From Pirellulales bacterium (lineage in GTDB: Bacteria; Planctomycetota; Planctomycetia; Pirellulales; JADZDJ01), in assembly GCA_035499655.1 (NCBI GenBank), contig DATJYL010000216.1:1-53045 (forward strand): a stretch of DNA of 53,045 nt, given 5' to 3'. Positions within the stretch are counted from its first letter, which is position 1; every line of letters begins with the position of its first letter. The notes under the pieces were generated by a model. That model ran no database searches and was not told where the DNA came from. It was given only the letters and a program-made list of their open reading frames with translations. The translations under genes and the position numbers were made by a program. Positions 41,195 through 49,668 of this stretch are shown here, piece by piece.

Positions 41195-42234
41195 CAGAAA
41201 ACAATATGGCGAACATCGGGGAAGCTGCCGAGATTGCACCGGGCAGACCGCCGATCGTATCGGTGTTGCTGCCGGTCTATAACCAGAAACCGGCATTGTT
41301 GGAGGTTGCGTGTGGTTCGATCCTGGCACAAACCTTTCGTGATTTTGAGTTCGTCGTGGTCGATGACGGATCGCGACGGCGCGACACGGTCGCCTGGCTT
41401 GATGGTTTAGCAGATAATGACGCACGAGTTCGCGTGTACCATGAGCCGCATCGGGGGCTGACGCGAACGTTGAATGTGGGGCTGGCGTATTGCCGGGGCG
41501 ATTTTATCTGTCGGCAAGATTCCGACGATTGGTCAGACCCTCAGCGGCTGCAATCGCAAATCGAATTTCTGCAAGAACGTTCGGATTTAGCCGTGGTGGG
41601 TAGCTGGGCCATGCTGCATCGAGACGACGCGGTGCCGCTGTGGATTGATCGATTGCCCACCGCCGCGCAGGATATTGCGGCGGCGTTTACGCACCAAAAT
41701 CCGTTTTGCCACGGGGCCATTTGTTTCCGTCGCGCGGCGGCGGAAACCATCGGCGGATACCGCGAGGAGTTTACCACGAGCCAGGATTACGATTTTTTGT
41801 GGCGGTTGTGCGAACGCTTCGGCGGGGAAAACTTGCCGGAGGTGTTGTATCATCGTCGGTTTACAGCCACTGCGATATCGACAAATCGAGCGCGGGATCA
41901 GGCACGCAATCGTGCTTTGGCACGACGGTTGGGCGCCATGCGGTCTTGCGGACAAACCGAAGATTTTCCTCGGGCGATGCAAGAAGCTGCCGGCGACGAG
42001 GAAGGCAAAGCACTATCAGCGCTGTCGACGCAAGGAGATTATTTGCTATTGTCGGGCCACTATCTGGCGGCGTTGAAGGCCCATTTGCGCGCAGTGCTGC
42101 GGGCGCCATGGCGGCAGTTGCCCTATTTGAAGACGTTGCGCTGGGCGTTGTACGTGCTTGCGCCGGCATTACGACCGCGGTTGTTTGGACATATGCGATC
42201 AGTAGAAAACGGCATGGTTGCTTCGAACGGGTAG
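41188..42234 (+). CDS. Glycosyltransferase family 2
   Basis: A 348-residue GT-A enzyme. VSVLLPVYNQKPALLEVACGSILAQTFRDFEFVVVDDGS opens the nucleotide-sugar-binding domain, with the metal-binding RQDSDDW motif at about residue 115. A helical C-terminal region (PWRQLPYLKTLRWALYVLAPAL) probably touches the membrane. Start: the ATG at 41188 has GGAAGG at about four bases and overlaps the asnB stop. An ATG at 41206 is also possible. It adds one sugar of the repeat unit. Confidence 0.88.
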   Translation: MVTENNMANIGEAAEIAPGRPPIVSVLLPVYNQKPALLEVACGSILAQTFRDFEFVVVDDGSRRRDTVAWLDGLADNDARVRVYHEPHRGLTRTLNVGLAYCRGDFICRQDSDDWSDPQRLQSQIEFLQERSDLAVVGSWAMLHRDDAVPLWIDRLPTAAQDIAAAFTHQNPFCHGAICFRRAAAETIGGYREEFTTSQDYDFLWRLCERFGGENLPEVLYHRRFTATAISTNRARDQARNRALARRLGAMRSCGQTEDFPRAMQEAAGDEEGKALSALSTQGDYLLLSGHYLAALKAHLRAVLRAPWRQLPYLKTLRWALYVLAPALRPRLFGHMRSVENGMVASNG

Positions 42235-42247
42235 TAAAGACGAATTC

Positions 42248-43045
42248 ATGGAAAACTTTGTCGACATCCACTGCCATTTGCTTCCTGCCCTTGACGACGG
42301 CGCCAAGAACATTGACGAATCGTTGGCGATGGCTCGAATGGCGGTGGCCGATGGCATTCGAGCCATCGTGGTTACCCCGCATCAACTGGGGGGCTTGTCG
42401 CTGGATGGCAATACCATTCGCCTGAAAACCAACGAGTTGCGGCTGCAATTGCAGGCTGCAAACGTGCCGTTGGAAATCTATCCCGGCGGCGACGTGCGAG
42501 TGGAACCTGATCTGTTACAGCGGATCCAACACGGAGAGGTGCTTACGTTGGCTGATCGACAAAAGCACGTGTTATTGGAACTACCGCACGAGTTGTTTCT
42601 GCCCATCGACCAACTACTTAAAGAGTTGCGAGCCGCCGGGATGGTGGGCATTTTATCGCATCCGGAGCGAAACGAGGGGCTGCTATCCCATGAGAAGCCG
42701 TTGCATGACATTGTTAATCAAGGCGGATTGCTGCAGATTACGGCCGGCAGCTTGCTCGGAACCTTTGGCGGCCGCATCAAGCATTTTGCGGAAACGCTGG
42801 TGGAAAAGGGTTTGGTTCACTTTGTGGCCACTGACGCGCACGGCACGCAGGCTCGTCCTCCTTTAATGCGAAAAGCGTTCGAACGGATCTGTCAACTGGC
42901 CGACGAGAGCACCGCGCTGGATTTATGCGCACGACACCCGGCCGATGTGGTTTTCGGGCGTGATGTAGCTGGCGGCCAGCGGGCGACATTTCGCACCCGT
43001 TGGCGGCGCTGGTTCAAGCCGAGTCAGTCGAAGCAGTTTCATTGA
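42248..43045 (+). CDS. CpsB/YwqE-type PHP-family tyrosine-protein phosphatase
   Basis: A 265-residue metal-dependent phosphatase. The PHP metal ligands are visible: DIHCHLLPALDDG (5-17), VTPHQ (42-46), LELP (about 113-116), SHPERN (about 138-143) and ATDAHGTQARPP (about 197-208). Enzymes of this type remove phosphate from the Tyr cluster of the cognate BY-kinase, here presumably the protein of 34382-36655. PHP (CpsB) phosphatases are typical of Gram-positive capsule loci, whereas Gram-negative Wzc systems usually use low-molecular-weight Wzb. The ATG at 42248 is 13 bases after the GT2 stop. Confidence 0.92.
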   Translation: MENFVDIHCHLLPALDDGAKNIDESLAMARMAVADGIRAIVVTPHQLGGLSLDGNTIRLKTNELRLQLQAANVPLEIYPGGDVRVEPDLLQRIQHGEVLTLADRQKHVLLELPHELFLPIDQLLKELRAAGMVGILSHPERNEGLLSHEKPLHDIVNQGGLLQITAGSLLGTFGGRIKHFAETLVEKGLVHFVATDAHGTQARPPLMRKAFERICQLADESTALDLCARHPADVVFGRDVAGGQRATFRTRWRRWFKPSQSKQFH

Positions 43046-43158
43046 GCGTGCGGTAAGCCGCAGACATTTCAATCAATCTCTGATTGTTAACAGGCCGATA
43101 GGACGATAGGAAAAGAGCAGCTACAATCACTCTTCTTATTGGCACGGAGAAGCCTGTC

Positions 43159-43707
43159 ATGTTGTCTCACTGGGGTGGCGGAATGAAAAAAACGATGTTG
43201 AGTATTGCCTGCTGCGGCATGATCTTGCCCGTTAATGTGTGGGCTGCCGAAGGTCAATCCACACCTGGCGTGGAAATTGCAACAGTGGCGCCGCCTGCGG
43301 CTACGCCCATGGTCTCTGATGTGGCCTTGCAGGCAGGCAATGTTCTCCAAGGACAAGTTGTCGATAGCGCGGGACAACCCGTGAGCGGAGCTCCTGTTTC
43401 ATTGCTCCAACAACAGCAGGAAATTGCCAAAGCGACGACCGCTGCCGACGGATCGTTCCAGGTCAACGGCGTTCGCGGAGGAGTTTACCGGGTGGTGACA
43501 TTCCAAGGAGATGGCACCTATCGAGCTTGGCCAATGAATGCTGCGCCGCCGGCCGCCAAGCCGAAAATTGTGCTCACGCAGAACAGCAGCGACGCGCATC
43601 CGGTGATTAAAGCTTTAACTTCGCCGCTTGCCATTTGCGCGATCGTTGCCACCGCCATTGCCGTTCCCGTGGCCTTGGCGAACCGGAACCACGGCAGCAG
43701 CAGCTAA
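43159..43707 (+). CDS. Small secreted protein with a carboxypeptidase-regulatory-like Ig domain and a C-terminal membrane anchor
   Basis: A 182-residue protein: a signal peptide (about 9-30, ending VWAAEG), an Ig-like CarboxypepD_reg module (LQGQVVDSAGQPVSGAPVSLLQQQQEIAKATTAADGSFQVNGVRGGVYRVVTF, about 60-120), a short Ala-rich linker, and one hydrophobic helix near the C-terminus (SPLAICAIVATAIAVPVALA) followed by RNHGSSS. The orientation would put the Ig domain outside the inner membrane. GGAG 9 bases upstream favours the ATG at 43159; the ATG at 43183 is possible. A TACAAT -10-like hexamer (43132-43137) is nearby. No direct link to glycan synthesis, but it is inside the locus. Confidence 0.7.
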   Translation: MLSHWGGGMKKTMLSIACCGMILPVNVWAAEGQSTPGVEIATVAPPAATPMVSDVALQAGNVLQGQVVDSAGQPVSGAPVSLLQQQQEIAKATTAADGSFQVNGVRGGVYRVVTFQGDGTYRAWPMNAAPPAAKPKIVLTQNSSDAHPVIKALTSPLAICAIVATAIAVPVALANRNHGSSS

Positions 43708-43868
43708 AATCATTTGTCGCCGCACTGTCCGATTGATCCGCCATCGCGGGTTCCCGCAATTTGGGCGAATTGCTCGCGTTGAAGCTGTGCCGCGGTGGGC
43801 TGTTTTGCTAAGGTTTGCGTCCCACTTCACGGCATAGGATGCCACAGGCATTTACAGGGACGTGGCCG

Positions 43869-45203
43869 ATGCGAATTTGGTTGGTGACGATCGGTGAACC
43901 ATTGCCTACCGACGGCAGTGCCGAGCGATTGCTGCGCACCGGCATGCTGGCGGATATTTTGGCACGGCGTGGGCATGAAGTGGTGTGGTGGACCTCGACG
44001 TTCGATCACGCGCGCAAGCGGCAACGGTTCGAACGAGATACCACTGTGTCGGTAGCGGGCAATTACGCGTTACGGCTGATCCACACCCGGCCGTATCCAC
44101 GGAACATTTGTCTAGAGCGGTGGTTCAGCCATCAAACCGTCGCCAAGCGGTTTGCAGCGTTGGCGGCCGCTGAACCGAAGCCCGATTTAATTTTGAGTTC
44201 GCTGCCGACGGTGGAACTCTGCCGTGCGGCGCTGGATTATGCGTGGCCGCGCGGTGTTCCGGTGGCCCTTGATATTCGCGATTTGTGGCCAGACATTTTT
44301 GTCGATTTGGCGCCTCGTTGGCTGCACGGGGCGACAAAGTTCGCTTTGGCGCCGATGTTTGCCCGGCTTCGAAATGTTTGCCGTCGCGCACAAGCGATCT
44401 TGGGCACGACGAACGAATATATCGATTATGTGTTAGCAAAGGTCGGCCGCACTGCTAGGTCGTGGGATCGAGCGTTTCCGTTGGGTTATCGGCGGGGCCG
44501 CAACTCGGAGGCGGCGATCGAGGCCGCCGATTCATTTTGGAATCGGCAGGGGGTCGCTCGTTCAGCCCCCGAATTCATTTGCTGCTATTTCGGCAACATG
44601 GGCCGGCATTGCACGTTGGAGACTGTCTTGCTGGCTGCCCAGGCCATCGAGCGGCGTGGTTTTCGAATGCGATTTGTTTTGTGCGGCATGGGGGACAAGC
44701 TGCCGCGCTATCGCGCACTGGCGCAAGGCTGCGGCTCGGTCGTGTTTCCGGGTTGGATTGATGCGGCGCAAATTGAAGCGTTGATGGCGCGCTGTTCCGT
44801 CGGTTTGGCCCCGTATGTTTCCAACACCAACTTTCAGAACAACATTCCGAATAAACCGATCGAGTATTTGTCGGCCGGCTTGCCGATTGTTTCCAGCTTG
44901 CAAGGCGTTTTGGAACGGTTGATTACACAGCACGATTGCGGTGCAACGTATGACGCCGGCAATGTGGAACAACTGACAACCCTGCTGTTGAATTTAGTAC
45001 AAAACCCAGGCCATGTGCGGCGGATGTCGGACAACGCTCGACGGTTGTATCAGGAAAAGTTCGACGCCCAGAAAGTGTACGGACAAATGGCCGACCATTT
45101 GGAACGGTTGACATCGGTTCGAAATGTTTCCAGGGAATTGCATCCGCGAAAAGTGCAGACCCTCAGTCCAGCTTTTCAGACCTGCAGCCACACTATCCGT
45201 TGA
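43869..45203 (+). CDS. Glycosyltransferase family 4
   Basis: A 444-residue GT-B enzyme beginning MRIWLVTIGEPLPTDGSAERLLRTGMLADILARRGHEVVWWTS. It keeps ALDIRDLWPDIFVDLAP and a C-domain with FICCYFGNMGRHCTLETVLLAAQAI and VFPGWIDAAQIEALMARCSVGLAPY, in the style of WbuB/colanic-acid glycosyltransferases. An Asn-rich loop (NTNFQNNIPNKPIEYLSAGLP) carries the donor-binding E. The ATG at 43869 is supported by AGGGAC about 8-10 bases upstream. It is followed at once by the initiating sugar transferase. Confidence 0.87.
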   Translation: MRIWLVTIGEPLPTDGSAERLLRTGMLADILARRGHEVVWWTSTFDHARKRQRFERDTTVSVAGNYALRLIHTRPYPRNICLERWFSHQTVAKRFAALAAAEPKPDLILSSLPTVELCRAALDYAWPRGVPVALDIRDLWPDIFVDLAPRWLHGATKFALAPMFARLRNVCRRAQAILGTTNEYIDYVLAKVGRTARSWDRAFPLGYRRGRNSEAAIEAADSFWNRQGVARSAPEFICCYFGNMGRHCTLETVLLAAQAIERRGFRMRFVLCGMGDKLPRYRALAQGCGSVVFPGWIDAAQIEALMARCSVGLAPYVSNTNFQNNIPNKPIEYLSAGLPIVSSLQGVLERLITQHDCGATYDAGNVEQLTTLLLNLVQNPGHVRRMSDNARRLYQEKFDAQKVYGQMADHLERLTSVRNVSRELHPRKVQTLSPAFQTCSHTIR

Positions 45204-45220
45204 AAGTGATCGGTGGGAAG

Positions 45221-45868
45221 ATGATCAAGCGGACTTTTGACATTATCGTTTCAACCATTGGACTACTGCTGGCAGTGCCGCTGTTGGCGTACATGGCCCT
45301 GCGCATCAAGTTCGATTCGCGCGGTCCGGTGTTATACCGCGGCGAGCGAGTGGGCAAGCACGGCAGAACATTTCGCATTTACAAATTTCGCACGATGGTT
45401 GTCGATGCAGAGCGGTTAGGAGCTTCGTCCACGGCCGCTGATGATCCCCGCATCACGCGCTGTGGCGCCTGGTTGCGACAGTACAAATTGGACGAATTGC
45501 CCCAGCTCATCAATGTGCTATTGGGCGACATGAGTCTGGTCGGACCGCGGCCGCAAGTGGGTTGGGCCGTGGCGCAATATACGGCGGAAGAGCGCAAACT
45601 GCTGAACGTGCGGCCTGGAATTACAGACGAAGCTTCGATCGCATTCCGCCACGAGGCGGAAATACTGCGTGGCAGTTCTGATCCGGACAAAACGTACTTG
45701 GAGTTAATTGCTCCCGAGAAAATCCGGCTGGGATTGCACTATGTAGAGCATCACAACTTGTGGAACGACATTTGGATTCTGGCCAAAACCATCGTGTGCA
45801 TGTTCGCCGAGCCGGAAAGCCTTTCATCCACAACATCACGCCCACTGCCCGAGCCAACTCATGGATAA
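45221..45868 (+). CDS. Initiating undecaprenyl-phosphate sugar-phosphate transferase
   Basis: A 215-residue bacterial sugar transferase (WcaJ/EpsL/WbaP C-domain type). One N-terminal membrane segment (IIVSTIGLLLAVPLLAYMALR) is followed by the catalytic core: YRGERVGKHGRTFRIYKFRTMVVDA, DELPQLINVLLGDMSLVGPRPQ and the GITDEAS segment. It transfers the first sugar phosphate to undecaprenyl phosphate, so it starts repeat-unit assembly. It lacks the extra N-terminal helices of full-length WbaP-type proteins. The ATG at 45221 is used; a GTG at 45206 and TTG at 45200 (overlapping the previous stop) are alternatives. It overlaps the next gene by 8 bases. Confidence 0.92.
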   Translation: MIKRTFDIIVSTIGLLLAVPLLAYMALRIKFDSRGPVLYRGERVGKHGRTFRIYKFRTMVVDAERLGASSTAADDPRITRCGAWLRQYKLDELPQLINVLLGDMSLVGPRPQVGWAVAQYTAEERKLLNVRPGITDEASIAFRHEAEILRGSSDPDKTYLELIAPEKIRLGLHYVEHHNLWNDIWILAKTIVCMFAEPESLSSTTSRPLPEPTHG

Positions 45869-46685
45869 CGTCAGCGTGCAAGTTTCCAACGGCAAAAGCC
45901 GAAGCGAGAACAAACATCGGTCGCATTCCGGTCGCGCTACGGTTGGGGCGGAAGGTGGCTTACGCAACCAGTCGGAGCGCGAAGCCACGGCCGCTTATGC
46001 GCGGTTGTTTGCCGAGAGCCCCGATCCGCTGGAACTGAAGCTGGCTCATTTCGCAAAGTACGTCCGCCGACAGGATATGACTCGGCTGCTGGCCAGGTAC
46101 GAAATTTTCAAACGCATTCTCCCGGTGAAAGGGTCGATTGTGGAATGCGGCGTGTATCGCGGGGGCGGGCTGATGTCGTGGGGAAATTTTAGCGCGATTT
46201 TGGAGCCAAACAATCTCACTCGCCGGGTATATGGCTTTGACAGTTTTGCAGGATTTCCGCAAGTTTCGGCCCAAGATGCGACGGCGGCACGGATCACTCG
46301 GCCGGGAGAGCTTGCGGCCGATTGTTTTGGCGAATTGCAGGAGTTAATCGGCGCGTTCGACCAGAATCGATTTTTGGGGCACGTTCCCAAGGTAGAACTC
46401 ATTCGGGGCGATGCAACGGAAACCATTCCGGCGTTTTTGAAATCGCATCCGCATGTGGTCATCAGCTTATTGTTTTTGGATTTCGATCTGTACGAGCCGA
46501 CCAAGGTGGCCTTGGAGCATTTGTTGCCGCGGATGCCCAAAGGCGCGGTCATCGCCTTCGATGAGTTAGATAACCCCGCTTGGCCTGGCGAAACTTTAGC
46601 GCTGCTGCATCAATCGGGCATTTGCCCGTTGCGGTTGGAGCGGTTGGAGTTTGATCCGTACATCGGCTTCGCGTTGATCGATTGA
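45861..46685 (+). CDS. TylF/MycF-type (macrocin O-methyltransferase family) class I methyltransferase
   Basis: A 274-residue SAM-dependent, metal-dependent O-methyltransferase. Ser/Asn/Lys/Arg-rich residues 1-40 look disordered. The core has VECGVYRGGGLMSW (SAM-binding glycine loop, about 91-104), VYGFDSFAGFP, and the metal-ligand region FLDFDLYEPTKVALEHLLPRMPKGAVIAFDELDN. Family members methylate deoxysugar hydroxyls (macrocin, mycinose), so a methylated deoxysugar on this glycan is likely (inference). Start codon overlaps the previous stop by 8 bases. Confidence 0.87.
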   Translation: MDNVSVQVSNGKSRSENKHRSHSGRATVGAEGGLRNQSEREATAAYARLFAESPDPLELKLAHFAKYVRRQDMTRLLARYEIFKRILPVKGSIVECGVYRGGGLMSWGNFSAILEPNNLTRRVYGFDSFAGFPQVSAQDATAARITRPGELAADCFGELQELIGAFDQNRFLGHVPKVELIRGDATETIPAFLKSHPHVVISLLFLDFDLYEPTKVALEHLLPRMPKGAVIAFDELDNPAWPGETLALLHQSGICPLRLERLEFDPYIGFALID

Positions 46686-46735
46686 GCGGCAGCCGTAGAA
46701 GCAACCAGAACAGCAGCGATTAAAAAGGACGGAAC

Positions 46736-47875
46736 ATGCCCATGGAATGGAAGGTTCGCTACGTTGATTATCCGACGCAATTTCGAGGGCTTGAATCCGA
46801 GGTGCTGGCGACGATTCGCAGCGTATTGGCTGGCGGCGATTTAATGCTCCGGCAGCAGCTGCGAGATTTTGAAACACACCTGGCGGCGTTTGTGGGGACC
46901 CAGCACGCCGTGGGCGTGAGCAATTGCACCGACGGTTTGCGGCTGATTCTGCAGGCGCTGGGCGTCGGTGCGGGAGACGAAGTCATTACCGTCTCGCATA
47001 CGTTTGTGGCCACGGCTGCGGCCGTGCATCATTGCGGTGCCAAGGTGGTGTTGGTTGACGTAGGAGACGATCATCTGATGGATCCGGACGAGGCCGCCCA
47101 GGCTGTCACGCCGCGCACGAAAGCAATTCTGACGGTCCATTTGAACGGGCGCATATGCGATATGCGGCGGATTAAATTGTTGGCACAGCGCCACGATCTG
47201 CTGTTAATCGAAGATGCTGCCCAAGCCTTGGGTGCTCGCTATGCCGGCGTGGGGGCGGGCGCCTTTGGCGTGGCCGCCGCGTTCAGTTTTTATCCTGCGA
47301 AATTGTTGGGGGCTTACGGGGACGCCGGCGCGGTGGTGACTTCGAATGCAGACTTGGCGCTACGAATTGCCCGGCTGCGCGACCACGGTCGAATGCCGGG
47401 GGGAGAAATCGCGGAATGGGGCTTCAATTGCCGGCTGGATAATTTGCAGGCCGCGCTACTGGATTTGAAGTTGGCTCGATTGCAGCGGGCGCTAACACGT
47501 CGGCGCGAATTGGCCGCGCAGTATCACGAGTTGCTCGTCGATGTCACATCGCTAAAACTGCCCCCGCCGCCGGCCGAGGGAAGGCACTTCGATGTGTACC
47601 AAAACTACGAAATAGAGGCCGACGAACGGGACCAATTGGTCGCGCACTTGCAAGCGCAGGGTATCGAGATCATGAAGCCATGGGGCGGTAAAGGCATCCA
47701 TCAATTTGCAGCGCTTGGGCTGGGGCATTTTTCGTTGCCTCGCACAGAAGCGATGTTCCGCAGAGCCTTGATGCTGCCCATGCATCCGGAACTGTCGAAT
47801 GAGCAGATCGAGTATGTGGCCCGGGAAATTAAGGCGTTTTATTCGGGTCGAATGGTACGCAATCGCGCCGCATAA
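46736..47875 (+). CDS. DegT/DnrJ/EryC1/StrS-family PLP sugar aminotransferase
   Basis: A 379-residue fold-type I aminotransferase. The N-terminal motif GGDLMLRQQLRDFE, LHSCTDGL-like NCTDGLRLIL, ED160-AAQALGA and PLP lysine K189 in FYPAKLLGAYGDAGAV are as in the family. It probably installs an amino group on a 4-keto- or 3-keto-6-deoxysugar produced by the CapD-type dehydratase at 29642-31516. A second ATG lies two codons in. AAGGA about 6-8 bases upstream supports the first. Confidence 0.92.
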   Translation: MPMEWKVRYVDYPTQFRGLESEVLATIRSVLAGGDLMLRQQLRDFETHLAAFVGTQHAVGVSNCTDGLRLILQALGVGAGDEVITVSHTFVATAAAVHHCGAKVVLVDVGDDHLMDPDEAAQAVTPRTKAILTVHLNGRICDMRRIKLLAQRHDLLLIEDAAQALGARYAGVGAGAFGVAAAFSFYPAKLLGAYGDAGAVVTSNADLALRIARLRDHGRMPGGEIAEWGFNCRLDNLQAALLDLKLARLQRALTRRRELAAQYHELLVDVTSLKLPPPPAEGRHFDVYQNYEIEADERDQLVAHLQAQGIEIMKPWGGKGIHQFAALGLGHFSLPRTEAMFRRALMLPMHPELSNEQIEYVAREIKAFYSGRMVRNRAA

Positions 47876-47958
47876 ACGTTGCTACACAAAACAATAAGGT
47901 GAGTTTGATAGTTCTGCTCTCCTGGCAAGATGCTTGCATCGGAATTCATTCAGCACGC

Positions 47959-48765
47959 ATGACTACCGACTTTTCCACCGTTACTGAATTGCCTGGCATA
48001 CGGGCGACGAGCCAGCAGCGCTCGATGTTGTATACGCGCTATCATTTGGCAAAATTACACTGTGTTGATAAAGACGTTTTAGAAGTTGCTTGTGGCGCTG
48101 GATTGGGGTTGGGCTACTTGGCACGCTGGGCACGCTCGGTCACGGGCGGCGACATCGACGAGACCAATTTGAACGTGGCCCGTCGGTCGTACCGCAACTG
48201 TCCGCAAATCCAATTGCATTGGCAGGATGCGGAGCATCTCGAGGTTCCCGATGGCAGCTTTGATACGTTGCTGCTGTTCGAGGCTATTTATTACTTGCCC
48301 GACGCTAAACAGTTTGTGTCGGAGGCGCGACGCGTGCTTCGTCCGGACGGAAAGTTGATTGTATGCACCGTAAACCATCGCTGGAGTGGGTTCAATCGCA
48401 GTCCTCATGCCGTGCGGTATTTCGATGCCGACGAATTGCGCAGCCTGCTAAATCAGCATGGGTTCGCGGTGCAAGTGTTTGGTGGATTTCCAGATCGAAC
48501 TGATTCGGCCGCCAAACGGCTGGTTTCCGCGATTCGTTCGGTGGCGATTCGCTGGCGATTGATTCCACAGACAATGAAAGGCAAACAATGGCTCAAGCGT
48601 CTGTTTTACGGCAAGTTGACTGCGCTGGAAGCGAAAGTTCACGAGCAGATGGCCGCTTTGGAACCGCTGGTTGAAGTGTCGCCCGGTAGTAAGACGCATC
48701 CGTATAAAGTGCTGTATGCGGTAGCACAGCGCGGAAATATTGCCGTGGGCAAGTTTGCCGCGTGA
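47959..48765 (+). CDS. Class I SAM-dependent methyltransferase (Methyltransf_11-like)
   Basis: A 268-residue protein with the motif I VLEVACGAGLGLGYLA, motif II-like DIDETNLNVARRSY, and LLLFEAIYYLPDAKQFVSEARRVLRPDGKLIVCTVNHRW. It probably methylates a sugar or lipid-linked intermediate. The 268-residue form starts at ATG 47959; the frame reaches a GTG at 47899 but the extra residues are unlikely. It sits between the aminotransferase and the split transketolase. Confidence 0.82.
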   Translation: MTTDFSTVTELPGIRATSQQRSMLYTRYHLAKLHCVDKDVLEVACGAGLGLGYLARWARSVTGGDIDETNLNVARRSYRNCPQIQLHWQDAEHLEVPDGSFDTLLLFEAIYYLPDAKQFVSEARRVLRPDGKLIVCTVNHRWSGFNRSPHAVRYFDADELRSLLNQHGFAVQVFGGFPDRTDSAAKRLVSAIRSVAIRWRLIPQTMKGKQWLKRLFYGKLTALEAKVHEQMAALEPLVEVSPGSKTHPYKVLYAVAQRGNIAVGKFAA

Positions 48766-48780
48766 TCGCCAAAGCCGAGG

Positions 48781-49668
48781 ATGAAAGATACTGATATGGG
48801 ATCAACTCCAATTAAGCTCGGTAAGGGGCATTTTTCCGATACTCGCGAACTTGCACGACGCATCCGCCTGCATGCCTTGCGGATGACGAGTTACGGCGGC
48901 AGTTCGCACATTGGGTCGATTTTTTCCATCGTCGACATTGTGGCGGTGCTGTATGGGCTTGTGGCGCGCGTCGATCCTGCCGTCCCGCAGCACCCGCAGC
49001 GAGATCGAATTGTGCTGAGCAAGGGTCATGCCGGGGCGGGAATCTACGCGGCTTTAGCGGAATTGGGATTTTTTCCGCTGGACTGGTTGAGCACACACTA
49101 CCAGGACGGGTCCAAGCTGAGCGGCCACGTTTCGCATAAAGGCGTACCGGGCGTGGAATTTTCGACGGGGTCGCTAGGCCACGGATTGCCGGTGGCCACG
49201 GGCATGGCGTATGCGGCCAAGCTACGCGGTGAGAATCACCGCATGTTCACCATCATGAGCGACGGCGAATGCGACGAGGGATCGAACTGGGAGGCTATTT
49301 TGTTTGCGGGCCACCACGGGCTTTCCAATTTGATAGCCGTGATCGATTACAACAAGTTGCAAAGTTTGGCGTCGGTGGAAGAAACATTGCGATTGGAGCC
49401 GCTGGCGGACAAATGGCGGTCATTCGGCTGGGCTGTTCAAGAAGCGGATGGCCACGATCATGCGACGTTAGAAGCTACGCTGAACGCTGTTCCGTTTGAA
49501 TCGGCCAAGCCGAGTTGCGTGATTGCGCACACGACCAAGGGCAAAGGCGTTTCGTTCATGGAAAATTCGGTGTTGTGGCATTACCGAACCGCGCGCGGCG
49601 AAGAGTTTGAAACGGCCCAAGCGGAATTAGCGGCCGACCAAAACCGCGGAGGATATTGCCATGCGTGA
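48781..49668 (+). CDS. Split transketolase, N-terminal (thiamine-diphosphate-binding) half
   Basis: A 295-residue half-transketolase. It has LHALRMTSYGGSSHIGSIFSIVDIVAVLY, SKGHAGAGIYAAL, GSLGHGLPVATGMA and the Mg/ThDP motif SDGECDEGSNWEA with DYNKLQS. Together with the following gene it makes a complete enzyme, as in archaea and in some secondary-metabolite and O-antigen loci. The ATG at 48781 is adjacent to GAGG; an ATG at 48796 is possible. The pair overlaps by 8 bases, so the halves are co-translated. In this context it may transfer a two-carbon unit in modified-sugar synthesis rather than serve the pentose phosphate pathway. Confidence 0.9.
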   Translation: MKDTDMGSTPIKLGKGHFSDTRELARRIRLHALRMTSYGGSSHIGSIFSIVDIVAVLYGLVARVDPAVPQHPQRDRIVLSKGHAGAGIYAALAELGFFPLDWLSTHYQDGSKLSGHVSHKGVPGVEFSTGSLGHGLPVATGMAYAAKLRGENHRMFTIMSDGECDEGSNWEAILFAGHHGLSNLIAVIDYNKLQSLASVEETLRLEPLADKWRSFGWAVQEADGHDHATLEATLNAVPFESAKPSCVIAHTTKGKGVSFMENSVLWHYRTARGEEFETAQAELAADQNRGGYCHA

